Part shown: piece after piece, positions 41,081 through 50,404 of the stretch
How the letters are laid out: the number at the start of each line of letters is the position of its first letter
How positions within the stretch are numbered: the stretch's first letter is position 1
Source of the DNA: JAGDMJ01 sp963809695
GTDB taxonomy: Bacteria; Bacteroidota; Ignavibacteria; UBA10030; UBA6906
Assembly (NCBI GenBank): GCA_963809695.1
Contig: CAWEKI010000008.1
Coordinates: 62,001-126,000, forward strand
Direction: 5' to 3'
Length of the DNA stretch: 64,000 nucleotides
Translations under genes and position numbers: made by a program
Notes under the pieces: generated by a model
The model's database searches: none
Told to the model about the DNA's origin: nothing
What the model saw: only the letters and a program-made list of their open reading frames with translations

Positions 41081-43078
41081 ATGAGAAAGTTCACTATCTC
41101 TGGGCTGCTTGTACTTTGCCTTCTGCTCTCCGTGACCTCGCTTCTTGCTCAGAGGAAAACCGTGGATGTGCCGAGAGTTGACCCATCCGCGATCACGGTT
41201 GATGGCAAAGCCGACGAGGCGGTCTGGAATACCGCCGCGAGGGCCGATGTCATCACGTCGACGGGCTTCGACGGATGGTTCAATTACTACGGCCGCGACG
41301 TGGTCGAGCCGGACTATCCGGAACTCAACGCCAGGATGCTCTGGGCTCCTGATACCCTCTACTTTTCCATTCACATTAAGGACGTCGTGAACGATTCCTC
41401 CGGGCTCTTTTTCCCGGCCAACGAAGGGGGCAGCCAGTGGTCGGGCGATCAGCTCTTCGTCAGTCTCTCCAATCGGTTGGGCATGCCGATGGGCGACGGC
41501 TACAATGGGAACGTCTTTGCCGCACCAGGTGGACCGTATCACTTCTTGATCATGGGCAACCGGATCACCCTGAACGACAGTGCGATGACCGGCATTCCCG
41601 AGGAATGGCAGAAGTTTCCTGCAGACACGCAGCGGGTGTTCAACGCGTGGGATATCGGACACTATGGAACGAAGGTTGACACCGCCACCGGAGAATGGGA
41701 TGTGGAGATGGCGATCTACAACCCGGGTGTCGCCGCAGGCGCAAACATGGGCTTCAACTTTGGCGGCAGCCAGGGTTCACGCTCGTATGGCACCGCCAAC
41801 AGTGATGCGTATTGCTACTGGACCTGGCAGCCGAACGTCGTGGATTCGCCGTTTGCAATTCCCGCGACACACGTCGGCGCACCGGGCGATCCGGGCGGGT
41901 ACAACCTGATCAACTCCGACTACTGGGCACTGCTGAACTTTGTGCCGGGTTCGGAGGATGTGGTGCGGAAAGTGGTCGATGTCCCCAGGGTCAATCCTTC
42001 CCAGATTACCATTGACGGCAAAGCCAATGAGTCAGCATGGAATGGGGCCGCGAAGGCCGATGTCATCACGCCGACGGGCTTCGACGGATGGTTCAATTAC
42101 TACGGCCGCGATGTGGTCGAGCCGGATTTTCCGGAACTCTACAGCAGGATGCTTTGGGCAGAGGATACCCTCTATGCGTTCATTCACATCAAGGACGTCG
42201 TGAATGATTCATCCGGGCTCTATTTCCCCGCCAACGAAGGGGGCAGCCAGTGGTCGGGCGATCAGCTCTTCGTCAGCCTCTCCAGCCAGCAGGGCATTCC
42301 GATGGGCGATGGCTACAATGGGAACGTCTTTGCTGCACCGGAAGGACCGTATCACTACCTGATCATGGGCAACCGGGTTACCCTGAACGACAGTGCGATG
42401 ACCGGCATTCCTGATGAATGGCGGAAGTTCCCGGCCGACAGCCAGCGGGTGTTCAATGCGTGGGATATCGGACACTACGCGGCTACGATCGACACCGCCA
42501 CCGGCCAGTGGGATGTGGAAATGGCGATCTACAATCCCGACATTGCCGGACAATCGAAAGTCGGCTTCAACTTTGGCGGCAGCCAAGGTTCACGCTCGTA
42601 TGGCACCGCCAACAGCGATGCGTATTGCTACTGGACCTGGCAGCCGAATGTCGTGGATTCGCCGTTTGCAATTCCCGCGACACACGTTGGTGCACCGGGC
42701 GATCCGGGCGGGTACAACCTGATCAACTCCGACTACTGGGCACTGCTGAGCTTCGATACGACCGCGGTGGTCACGTCGGTGAAGATGCGTGATGGTCTGT
42801 ACGGAATTCCTGTGGCCTATGTGCTTAGCCAGAACTATCCGAACCCGTTCAACCCGAGCACGAACATCCAGTTTGCTCTCCCGCGCGCGGGCAAGGTTGA
42901 ACTGAAGGTGTACAACCTCCTGGGCCAGGTGGTTGCCACGCTCGTCAATGGCCAGTATGCCACCGGCGCGTATGACGTGCAGTGGAACGCCACACGCCTC
43001 GCGAGCGGCATGTACTTCTATCGGTTGACGGTTGACAACAACGTCGTTGACACCAAGAAGATGATGCTTCTGAAGTAG
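41081..43078 (+). CDS. Secreted protein with two near-identical CBM9-like units and a T9SS signal
   Basis: A 665-residue protein; strong GGAGG ribosome site before the ATG and a signal peptide ending near LLAQ. Two units of about 271 residues follow, each opening with VDVPRV(D/N)PS(A/Q)IT(V/I)DGKA(D/N)E, then GFDGWFNYYGRDVVEPD, GSQWSGDQLFVSLS and GSRSYGTANSDAYCYWTWQP. The opening DGKADEAVW-type strand is typical of CBM9/DOMON-like sugar-binding folds. The C-terminus (LSQNYPNPFNPSTNIQFALP ... KKMMLLK) is a type IX secretion sorting domain. It probably binds glycan at the cell surface. Confidence 0.8.
   Translation: MRKFTISGLLVLCLLLSVTSLLAQRKTVDVPRVDPSAITVDGKADEAVWNTAARADVITSTGFDGWFNYYGRDVVEPDYPELNARMLWAPDTLYFSIHIKDVVNDSSGLFFPANEGGSQWSGDQLFVSLSNRLGMPMGDGYNGNVFAAPGGPYHFLIMGNRITLNDSAMTGIPEEWQKFPADTQRVFNAWDIGHYGTKVDTATGEWDVEMAIYNPGVAAGANMGFNFGGSQGSRSYGTANSDAYCYWTWQPNVVDSPFAIPATHVGAPGDPGGYNLINSDYWALLNFVPGSEDVVRKVVDVPRVNPSQITIDGKANESAWNGAAKADVITPTGFDGWFNYYGRDVVEPDFPELYSRMLWAEDTLYAFIHIKDVVNDSSGLYFPANEGGSQWSGDQLFVSLSSQQGIPMGDGYNGNVFAAPEGPYHYLIMGNRVTLNDSAMTGIPDEWRKFPADSQRVFNAWDIGHYAATIDTATGQWDVEMAIYNPDIAGQSKVGFNFGGSQGSRSYGTANSDAYCYWTWQPNVVDSPFAIPATHVGAPGDPGGYNLINSDYWALLSFDTTAVVTSVKMRDGLYGIPVAYVLSQNYPNPFNPSTNIQFALPRAGKVELKVYNLLGQVVATLVNGQYATGAYDVQWNATRLASGMYFYRLTVDNNVVDTKKMMLLK
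41160..42760 (+). repeat. Tandem 813-base in-gene duplication
   Basis: The blocks beginning about 41160 and 41973 are direct copies with a period of 813 bases (for example TCGACGGATG at 41268 and 42081). Long stretches are nearly identical at the DNA level, including synonymous positions. Confidence 0.85.
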
Positions 43079-43103
43079 ATCTTACCCACCTCCCTTGATC
43101 CCT

Positions 43104-43140
43104 CCCCTCCCTCTCTTGTGAATCTTAAGAGAGGGAGGGG
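43104..43140 (+). terminator. Strong hairpin after the CBM9-like gene
   Basis: CCCCTCCCTCTCTT (43104-43117) and AAGAGAGGGAGGGG (43127-43140) form a perfect 14-bp stem with a 9-base loop. No T-run follows, but position 25 bases after the stop fits a terminator or 3'-end stabiliser. Confidence 0.55.
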
Positions 43141-43196
43141 GACGGGGAGTAAGTGAGAAAGCAAAGGTTGGATTTCTACTGTCTCATTCACTCTTG

Positions 43197-44162
43197 ATGA
43201 AAGCACACACCATGCAGGCAGCGATCCTTCTAGAACCAGGACTGTTTGTTGTTGAAGAGCGTGAGATACCCCGGCCGGGTCCGGACGAGCTTCTTGTGAG
43301 GACCAAGGCGTGTGGCATTTGCACATCGGAGATAGACATCTATCTCGGCAAAGCCCCAGGCCTTAGTTATCCCCGATTCATCGGCCATGAGCCGGCAGGT
43401 ATTGTGGAGGAAGCAGGAAAGGAGGTCCAGGGGTTTGCTGTCGGTGACCACGTGTCGGTATGGTCGGAGGGAAAATCGTACGCTGAATTCTTCGTGACGA
43501 AAGCCGCGTATGCGTACAAGCTTCTTCCCGCGACTCCTTTTGAAGAGGCATTGGGCGAGCCGATCGCGTGCTCGACGAACGGCGTGCGCAAAGCCGAACC
43601 GCAGCTGAATGACAGCGTCTGTTTGGCAGGTTGCGGGTTCATGAGTCTGATCATGTTGCAGATCTTCCTGGCTCGCGGTGCCGGGATGGTGATCGCCGTG
43701 GATACACGGGACAGCGTGCTTGAACTTGCCGGCCGGCTCGGAGCGACCCACCTCGTCAACCCGAAGAAGCAGGATCCCGTGGCCGCGGTCAAGGAGCTGA
43801 CCGGCGGGAAGGGTGTGGACATCGGCGTGGAAGCGGCCGGGTCTCAGGCCACACTGGACCTTGTCGGAAACGTCGTGAAGATGGAGGGAAAACTTGAGGT
43901 TTTTGGATTCCACCAGGGCGCTCCCCGCCAGGTGCCGTGGGGCTGGTGGAATTGGATGGCCTTTCACATCGTGAACGGGCACGTGCGGAGCGCGCATATT
44001 TATGTTGAGGGGATGCGTCAGGGTTTGGGGCTTCTGGAATCCGGGAAGCTGAACATGAAACCGCTGGTGACGCACCGTTTCCGGCTGGAAGAGATTAACA
44101 CCGGATTCGAGACCGCAGCGGAGAAACGTGAAGGGTTCGTGAAAGCTGTTATCACATTTTAA
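43197..44162 (+). CDS. Zinc-type medium-chain dehydrogenase
   Basis: About 321 residues. N-terminal GroES-like domain with the zinc-site block TKACGICTSEIDIYLGKAP, the GHEPAGIVEEAG block, and a Rossmann domain with LAGCGFMSLIMLQIFLARGA (a variant of GxGxxG) and VDIGVEAAGSQATLDL. The catalytic-zinc Cys in GIC and His in GHE are present. Such enzymes oxidise alcohols or polyols with NAD(P). Structural zinc cysteines are not evident. Start uncertain among TTG 43194, ATG 43197 and ATG 43212; no ribosome site helps. Its sugar-locus position suggests a sugar alcohol or sugar substrate. Confidence 0.8.
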   Translation: MKAHTMQAAILLEPGLFVVEEREIPRPGPDELLVRTKACGICTSEIDIYLGKAPGLSYPRFIGHEPAGIVEEAGKEVQGFAVGDHVSVWSEGKSYAEFFVTKAAYAYKLLPATPFEEALGEPIACSTNGVRKAEPQLNDSVCLAGCGFMSLIMLQIFLARGAGMVIAVDTRDSVLELAGRLGATHLVNPKKQDPVAAVKELTGGKGVDIGVEAAGSQATLDLVGNVVKMEGKLEVFGFHQGAPRQVPWGWWNWMAFHIVNGHVRSAHIYVEGMRQGLGLLESGKLNMKPLVTHRFRLEEINTGFETAAEKREGFVKAVITF

Positions 44163-44241
44163 AGTCTCGTGCCATTTTATTCAGCTCGATACCAAGGCTC
44201 TATCAGAATAATTTGAAGTGGCACTAGTCAAGGAGGTAATC

Positions 44242-47136
44242 ATGGCTCGTTGGTGCGACATGAAGCCGGGTGCACGTGCAGGTCGCCTGTCAGTTCTTGC
44301 ACTGTTGCTCGCCAGCGCCCTGGGGGTGCAGGCTGCGAGGGGGGGCAGTACCGGAAAGATTGCCGGTCACGTGACAGACGCGAAGACACAGGAGGCCCTG
44401 ATTGGGGTCAACGTCACGTTGGTGGGGACTTCCCGGGGAGCGGCAACGGACGTGCAGGGCGATTTCTTTATCGCCAACGTCGAAGCGGGCGTGTACACGC
44501 TCAAAGCCAGCCAGGTCGGCTATAAGGACGTTATTCTGAACATGGTGCGCGTCCGTGCCGACGCCACGACGCCGGTAAAGTTTGAGCTCGAACAGACGGT
44601 GCTGGAGGTTGGGCAGGAGGTCGTCGTGACGGCGCAGCGGCCGGTAATACAGAAGGACAACACGGCGACGCGCGTCTATCTGGAGCCGACGGATATCAGT
44701 TCCCGCCCGGCGACCACTGTCACGGACGTAGTGACCACGCTTCCAAGTGTGAACATCGACCAGGGCGTCATGTCCGTCCGCGGCGGGCTCATGGACGAGG
44801 TCGCCTTCATTGTCGACGGCGCGCGCGCGAGGAACCCGATGAACCAGGAGGCGTTCACCAACGTGAACCTGAGCTCGGTCCAGGAGATGGAGGTGATCAC
44901 CGGTTCGTACAACGCGGAATACGGTGAAGCCCGCTCGGGGATCTTCAACATCATCACGAAAGAGGGAGGGGAGAGATACACAGGGTACGCGGAATTCCGC
45001 GTTACGCCTCCCGGGGTGAGACACTGGGGCGTGTCGCTTTATGACCAGAGCAGCGCACTGTACTGGGAGAACAGCCATGCGCGGCATCTCCAGTGGTGGA
45101 TCGATCATCCTGAACAGTGGGTGGATCCCAATGGCCTCGCAGGAAACGACCCGAGGGTCAGCTGGACGCCCGAGCAGGCGTACAATAACTACATTGCGAC
45201 GCATCAGCCGCTGACGGATTACACGAACGTCCCGGGGTTGCAGGGTGAGTTGAGTATTGGCGGGCCCGTGCCCTTTGTCTCGGGCATGACATTCTTCCTT
45301 TCCGGCAAGTACAGCGTGCAGCCCCCCCTGATGGGGAATGCTTATGCGAAAAAAGGGAAATACTTTGATGGCAGCGGGAAGATCACGTACGCGCTCGATC
45401 AGGGCACAAAACTCCAGCTCTCGGGATTCGTGGGGAATGCCAATGATTCCTGGGGGTATGGCGATGTGCCGAATACCGGATGGGCAACAGACTTCGGCAT
45501 TGCGGGGCGGTACGCATATTACGACTACAATGGGCTCCCAAAATCTGAGACGGACGGAGAGACCCTCAAGCTGACGCGCGTGGTCAACGATGCGACGATG
45601 TGGGAGGCGAAGATCTCCCGAGTGTTCGCGGCACGATCGACCGACGTGCTGCCGGGAGACCCGATTGGCTGGGATGCGACCGGACCGACCTACGACTATC
45701 TGCGGGCGGTAGAGCCTGCGTACGATTCAACCGGGAAGCTCATCGGCATGATTCCGGTTCCCGGCGGATATCAAAACCTCGTCGGCTATCACACGCTGGG
45801 GTACTACTACCGGTATAACGACAAGAACACGGACTGGACAGCGACCGGGTTCTATCAGAGCCAGGCCAACAAGTACTTGCAGTGGAAAGCAGGCGCCGAG
45901 TTCACGTATTACAACCTCAATCACTTCAACGAAGCAAAAGGCCCCGACCGCGTCGATCAGAACATCTATAATCCCTGGCAGGGCGCCGTCTACGAGCAGA
46001 ACAAGCTCGAATTCAGCGGGTTCATCATGAACATCGGGTTGCGCTTCGATATCTACAATCCGAACAACTACATTTACGAGGATGTGTATAACCCGCTTGA
46101 AGGGCCAACGGAGAAGACGAAACCCTTCACGCAGCTCAGCCCGCGCCTGGGCATCTCGCACCCGATTGATGAGAACACAATCCTGCATTTCTCCTACGGA
46201 CACTTCTTCGAGCGGGGCACATTCGGAGACTACGGGGAAGGTCAGAATCAGGGTGAGGGGTACGGAAGCCTTACGACGTTTGTCGTAAAAGAATCCGATC
46301 CCGCGTTCCCCTGGGTGTTGGGCAACCGCGGCCAGAAGCCGGTGCAGACCATCGCCTACGAACTTGGCATTGAACGCAACTTCTTCGACGAGGTTCTGCT
46401 GACGGTGACCGGTTACTACAAGGATATCCGGAACACGGTGCGCGTGGTGACGGTGATCTCGCCGTACGGGACATACCGCACGAACGGAAACGCGGACTAC
46501 GGCGACGTCCGTGGCGTGGAGATCTCTCTCCGGAAGCAGGCGAGCCACTATGCGTGGGGGTCGCTCTGGGGCTATGCCAACTACACGACCCAGCAGAGCA
46601 TCTCCGGCAGCAGCGGTGCGCCCAGCGTCATCAAGCAGAGTGGCAACCTCTACCCGTCGAGCGGCGACGTTGTCCTGCACACGCCTTCGAGGTTCAAGGG
46701 AGGTGTCTACTACGAGACCCCGGAGGATATGCAATTTCTGGGAGGTATCCTCAGTCGATTGAGCCTCTCGCTGGATTATCAGCTGACACTGCCCAACGTG
46801 GAAGATCTCGGCGACATTTTTGTGTACAACGGGATTTCCTACCCCCGTCCGCCGGAGCAGAACCTGAACGCGAGGATCAGAAAGGATTTTGCCATTGGCG
46901 GCGGGGCGCGCAGCTTCCGCTTCGGTCTGTATGCCGAGGTCCGGAACGTCCTGAACTTCCAGTCGCTCAATCTTGATCTGTTCAAGACGGCGACTGACGC
47001 CGATCAGGCCAGGATGGTCAACAGCGATTTCGACTATATTCCCTCTGTTGATGCGAACGGAACGCCCTACCTGGATCTGGCGCGCTTCCGCAATCTTCCC
47101 CGTTCGGTGGTCTTTGGCGTCACCATGGAACTGTAA
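44242..47136 (+). CDS. TonB-dependent receptor with CarboxypepD-like N-terminal domain
   Basis: A 964-residue outer membrane receptor; ATG 44242 follows AAGGAGG. After a signal peptide comes a carboxypeptidase-regulatory-like domain (GKIAGHVTDAKTQEALIGVNV), a plug domain (SRPATTVTDVVTTLPSVNID ... VRGGLMDEVAFIVDGARAR ... SGIFNIITKEGG), and a beta barrel rich in aromatic strand ends, finishing in a strand ending VVFGVTMEL with a hydrophobic C-terminal residue. It would import glycan pieces with TonB energy. It is SusC-like in general plan but no SusD partner lies nearby; a secreted protein and a PorV-like protein follow instead. Confidence 0.88.
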   Translation: MARWCDMKPGARAGRLSVLALLLASALGVQAARGGSTGKIAGHVTDAKTQEALIGVNVTLVGTSRGAATDVQGDFFIANVEAGVYTLKASQVGYKDVILNMVRVRADATTPVKFELEQTVLEVGQEVVVTAQRPVIQKDNTATRVYLEPTDISSRPATTVTDVVTTLPSVNIDQGVMSVRGGLMDEVAFIVDGARARNPMNQEAFTNVNLSSVQEMEVITGSYNAEYGEARSGIFNIITKEGGERYTGYAEFRVTPPGVRHWGVSLYDQSSALYWENSHARHLQWWIDHPEQWVDPNGLAGNDPRVSWTPEQAYNNYIATHQPLTDYTNVPGLQGELSIGGPVPFVSGMTFFLSGKYSVQPPLMGNAYAKKGKYFDGSGKITYALDQGTKLQLSGFVGNANDSWGYGDVPNTGWATDFGIAGRYAYYDYNGLPKSETDGETLKLTRVVNDATMWEAKISRVFAARSTDVLPGDPIGWDATGPTYDYLRAVEPAYDSTGKLIGMIPVPGGYQNLVGYHTLGYYYRYNDKNTDWTATGFYQSQANKYLQWKAGAEFTYYNLNHFNEAKGPDRVDQNIYNPWQGAVYEQNKLEFSGFIMNIGLRFDIYNPNNYIYEDVYNPLEGPTEKTKPFTQLSPRLGISHPIDENTILHFSYGHFFERGTFGDYGEGQNQGEGYGSLTTFVVKESDPAFPWVLGNRGQKPVQTIAYELGIERNFFDEVLLTVTGYYKDIRNTVRVVTVISPYGTYRTNGNADYGDVRGVEISLRKQASHYAWGSLWGYANYTTQQSISGSSGAPSVIKQSGNLYPSSGDVVLHTPSRFKGGVYYETPEDMQFLGGILSRLSLSLDYQLTLPNVEDLGDIFVYNGISYPRPPEQNLNARIRKDFAIGGGARSFRFGLYAEVRNVLNFQSLNLDLFKTATDADQARMVNSDFDYIPSVDANGTPYLDLARFRNLPRSVVFGVTMEL

Positions 47137-47156
47137 CCATAGGGCATGAGCATACC

Positions 47157-49367
47157 ATGAAAACACGAACGCTACTCCCGATCATCACCGGGCTCTTTCT
47201 TCTAGTATCCTCCGAGGTGGCATGGGCCCAGGTGAACTCTGAGATCTATCATGAACGCGGGCGCCTATGGGAAGTCGTTATGAACGACGGCTGGATTGGC
47301 AGTCTTGGAGCGTGGGACTATCTCACTCCGGCGCCACTCGGGTTCTTCCCGGGATTTGTCGGCTACAATCACCCTGTGGGGGATGAGAATTTCGCTCTCC
47401 GGCAGGGCTTTGAAAATTGCAACTTCCACAATTTCAGGAGCGGATGCTGGATCGTCGCCAAAGACATGATCTCGCCCGGCGCGCCTCCGACCAACACGCC
47501 GTTGCCCACGCCGTATCTGATGTACTCGTCCGGTCTCCAGCCGCCAGGCACCTATGGTGTTGAGCGCACCCTCCAGCCGATGGTGATGGACTCCAACTAC
47601 AGCGAAAGACCGGGATTCGATGCCCGGTTGCCGGAGGAAATGATCACGGCACGCTGGAATACCGACATTGGGATCACGGTGACCAGGCGGAGCTACGTGT
47701 GGAGCTACCCTGGGTACCAGGATATGATCATTTACGACTATGCGTTCAAGAATACGGGCATCATGGTCTCTATTTACAGCGAACAAGTGGTGCCCGATTT
47801 TCCGCAGCAGACGCTGAAAGCCGTGTACTTCGTCTTTCACTCGGGCATATCGGTTTCCACGAAAAGTCAGCTCAACTGGGAATCCGAACTCACGGCAATC
47901 CAGGCAGGTGCATTTGGATGGGGCGGAACCTCGCAAGGGAAACCTTACCACGACTTTTATCACATTAATGATGGCAACACGCTGGTGTACTCCACGAACG
48001 TCAACGGTGGTGCTGGACCAAACCCTTTTTCGCCATTTGCCCAGAAGTCCGCCGAAGAGGTCCGGGTCCGTTATGGACCCGAGTTCGAGAGCCCGGCTGC
48101 GTTCGGGTGGTTGGCGCTCTATGCCAGCCCTCTTGTCAAGGGGGGTGCCGAACGACCGACGCCGAAGCCCGATGTGCTGCGGGTGGATACTCACAAGGGA
48201 GGACTCCTGCAGGGGCAAAATCTTGACCTTGAAAATTTCGGACCCCAGAAGTGGCCGGCCGAGCGGTTTTGGACTTTTGCGACAACACCCGATACACAAG
48301 CTCAACTTGGGAACGAGGGGAATCGAATGAATTTTTACACCTTCAGCTACGGTCCGTACAATCTCGCCCCCGGTGATTCTGCCCGGATTGTCGTCGCGGA
48401 GATCGCTGGCGTCATGGACTACAACGAAGTGGTTGCAGGTGACCCGAACCATCATTTTCCGGACAGCACCATCTCAGCAATTCGCCGCAATGCAGTCCTT
48501 GGCCGCGACGCGGTGCGGTGGGGACTGGGGGGAACCGTGAATGGCCTCCCGATCGCCGCGCAGGCTCCTGCTCCTCCGCCAGCTCCGCTGTGCGATGCGC
48601 TCAATGCCTCGCTCGGCCTGGACACCCCGGCGGTTGCGGTCACCTGGAGCAAGGTTGCCGAAACAACCAACTTCACCGACGGGGCAGGAAATCCCTGGTA
48701 TAACGGAGCGACTGATGTTGACGGATATCGCGTGTACAGGTCATCGGACTTCCAATATAGCGGTGATGGGGTGACACCCGCGTTTCGCGGGGCCGCATGG
48801 ACCCAGATCGCCGATATCCCGCGCTCTCAGTTTTCGACTCTCTTCGACAATGCCGAAGGAAAGTACCGCTTCCTCGATAAGACTGCAAAATTCGGACTCC
48901 GTTATGGATACTACGTCTCTGCATATCGGTCTCATCCGGCACCATGGACATCTGCGAACGGAACGAGCGTGCCGGACCTACCCGAGCTTGCTAGCAGCGA
49001 CGTGAACAAATCGCTGCCCGTGACGCCGGCTCCGGGACCGGTCAGCACGCTGAACGTCTTCGTGGCACCGAATCCGTACGTGTTTGGCGATCCCGCACGC
49101 AATTTTGGCAGCAGCAACCCGTACGCGGTGGAATTCAGAAATCTTCCCGAGAAAGCGACCATCAGGATCTACACGCTGGCGGGAGATCTCGTTCGGACGA
49201 TTGAGCACGCTCCCGATGTCCGCGGGAACGTGTATGGGAGCGAGTCGTGGGATCAGAAGACCGATTCCGGGCTGCTCGTCGCGCCCGGGCTCTACATCTA
49301 CCACGTCCAGCCGGATGTCCCCGGGGTCAGCGGGACCTTCACCGGGAAACTCATGATCATACGTTAA
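47157..49367 (+). CDS. Large exported protein paired with the TonB-dependent receptor
   Basis: A 736-residue protein with a signal peptide (MKTRTLLPIITGLFLLVSS, cut near AWA-QVN). The N-terminal two thirds has no motif I recognise; an FN3-like stretch (VAVTWSKVAETTNF ... VDGYRVYRSSDFQYS) follows, and the C-terminus (VAPNPYVFGDPARNF ... FRNLPEKATIRIYTLAGDLVRTI ... GLYIYHVQ ... KLMIIR) resembles a type IX secretion sorting domain. It lies 20 bases after the receptor and 15 bases before the PorV-like gene, so the three are one unit. A surface-exposed partner of the receptor is likely. Confidence 0.65.
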   Translation: MKTRTLLPIITGLFLLVSSEVAWAQVNSEIYHERGRLWEVVMNDGWIGSLGAWDYLTPAPLGFFPGFVGYNHPVGDENFALRQGFENCNFHNFRSGCWIVAKDMISPGAPPTNTPLPTPYLMYSSGLQPPGTYGVERTLQPMVMDSNYSERPGFDARLPEEMITARWNTDIGITVTRRSYVWSYPGYQDMIIYDYAFKNTGIMVSIYSEQVVPDFPQQTLKAVYFVFHSGISVSTKSQLNWESELTAIQAGAFGWGGTSQGKPYHDFYHINDGNTLVYSTNVNGGAGPNPFSPFAQKSAEEVRVRYGPEFESPAAFGWLALYASPLVKGGAERPTPKPDVLRVDTHKGGLLQGQNLDLENFGPQKWPAERFWTFATTPDTQAQLGNEGNRMNFYTFSYGPYNLAPGDSARIVVAEIAGVMDYNEVVAGDPNHHFPDSTISAIRRNAVLGRDAVRWGLGGTVNGLPIAAQAPAPPPAPLCDALNASLGLDTPAVAVTWSKVAETTNFTDGAGNPWYNGATDVDGYRVYRSSDFQYSGDGVTPAFRGAAWTQIADIPRSQFSTLFDNAEGKYRFLDKTAKFGLRYGYYVSAYRSHPAPWTSANGTSVPDLPELASSDVNKSLPVTPAPGPVSTLNVFVAPNPYVFGDPARNFGSSNPYAVEFRNLPEKATIRIYTLAGDLVRTIEHAPDVRGNVYGSESWDQKTDSGLLVAPGLYIYHVQPDVPGVSGTFTGKLMIIR

Positions 49368-49382
49368 CGCATTGGGTGGGCT

Positions 49383-50372
49383 ATGAAAAATCTATCCGTT
49401 TGGTGTACGGCCGCCATCTGTCTCCTGCTCGCTCAGCCGGAGTCGAACGCCCAGTCATTCAACAAAGCCGGCCGGGCGTCCTTCCAGTTCCTCAAGATCG
49501 GCATTGGCGCCCGCCAGACCGCCATGGGTGAGGCAGGCATCTCGGTCATCCGGGACGTGAACACGATATTCTGGAATCCTGCCGGGATCACGGGCATCGC
49601 GACGGGCGAGGCGTCGTTCTCCTACAATCGCTGGCTTGCCGACCTGAATTACATGTCCGCGGCTGCTGCCATGCAATGGTCTGGGGTCGGTACCATTGGT
49701 GTAAGTTTCTCCAACCTGGGATATGGCGACATCCCCGAGGCGCTCGCCACGGTGTCAAGCGGATCGAGCGACACGCGGACCGGGCAAACGTTCACCGGGA
49801 ATGATCTGATGGTCGGAATCACCTACGCCCGCCAATTTACCGACAACCTCTCGATCGGCGTCACGGGGAAGTATCTTCGAGAGAAACTCTTCGTCTACAG
49901 CGTCGGCATCTTCGCGGTCGATGTGGGGACGTTCTATGATACGAAGTTCAAAGGCATCCGTTTTGCCATGAGCGCCCAGAACTTCTCGAAGTCGGTCCAA
50001 TTTCTGTCCGTGGGTTCCCGGAAAGAAGGGTATGATATCCCCCTCTTGTTCACCATCGGCGCATCGATCGATCTGATCAACCCGGGAGACGCTTTCATCA
50101 GCGCCGGCGAATCACACCGACTGACTCTTGCACTTGAGACGGTCAACTCCAACGACTATGGAGAACGGTGGCACGTGGGAGCGGAATACGGGTTTTCGGA
50201 GTTTCTCTACCTGCGCGGGGGATACCGCTTCAATTATGACGATGGGAATCTGTCGCTCGGCGTCGGTCTGCAGAAAAAGATCGGAGACCTCGACCTCCGC
50301 GTGGATTACTCGTACGTGAGCTACCAGTTCCTATCGTCTCCGCAACGGGTGTCATTGACCGTCGGCTTCTAG
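49383..50372 (+). CDS. PorV/PorQ-family outer membrane protein
   Basis: A 329-residue protein with a signal peptide (cut near NAQ) and the hallmark opening of the PorV/PorQ (UPF0164) family: FLKIGIGARQTAMGEAGISVIRDVNTIFWNPAGIT. The rest is a beta barrel ending in SLTVGF. PorV helps deliver type IX secretion cargo to the surface; the family also includes barrels with FadL-like shape. Its place right after a T9SS-cargo-like gene fits a role with that cargo. Confidence 0.82.
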   Translation: MKNLSVWCTAAICLLLAQPESNAQSFNKAGRASFQFLKIGIGARQTAMGEAGISVIRDVNTIFWNPAGITGIATGEASFSYNRWLADLNYMSAAAAMQWSGVGTIGVSFSNLGYGDIPEALATVSSGSSDTRTGQTFTGNDLMVGITYARQFTDNLSIGVTGKYLREKLFVYSVGIFAVDVGTFYDTKFKGIRFAMSAQNFSKSVQFLSVGSRKEGYDIPLLFTIGASIDLINPGDAFISAGESHRLTLALETVNSNDYGERWHVGAEYGFSEFLYLRGGYRFNYDDGNLSLGVGLQKKIGDLDLRVDYSYVSYQFLSSPQRVSLTVGF

Positions 50373-50404
50373 GCTCAAGACATTGAAAGGGGAAGGACAC
50401 ACGC

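Noticed and set aside
44209..44230. TGGCAC near 44212 as a sigma-54 -24 element
   Set aside because: There is no GC pair ten bases after the GG, and the ribosome binding site of the receptor gene starts at once.
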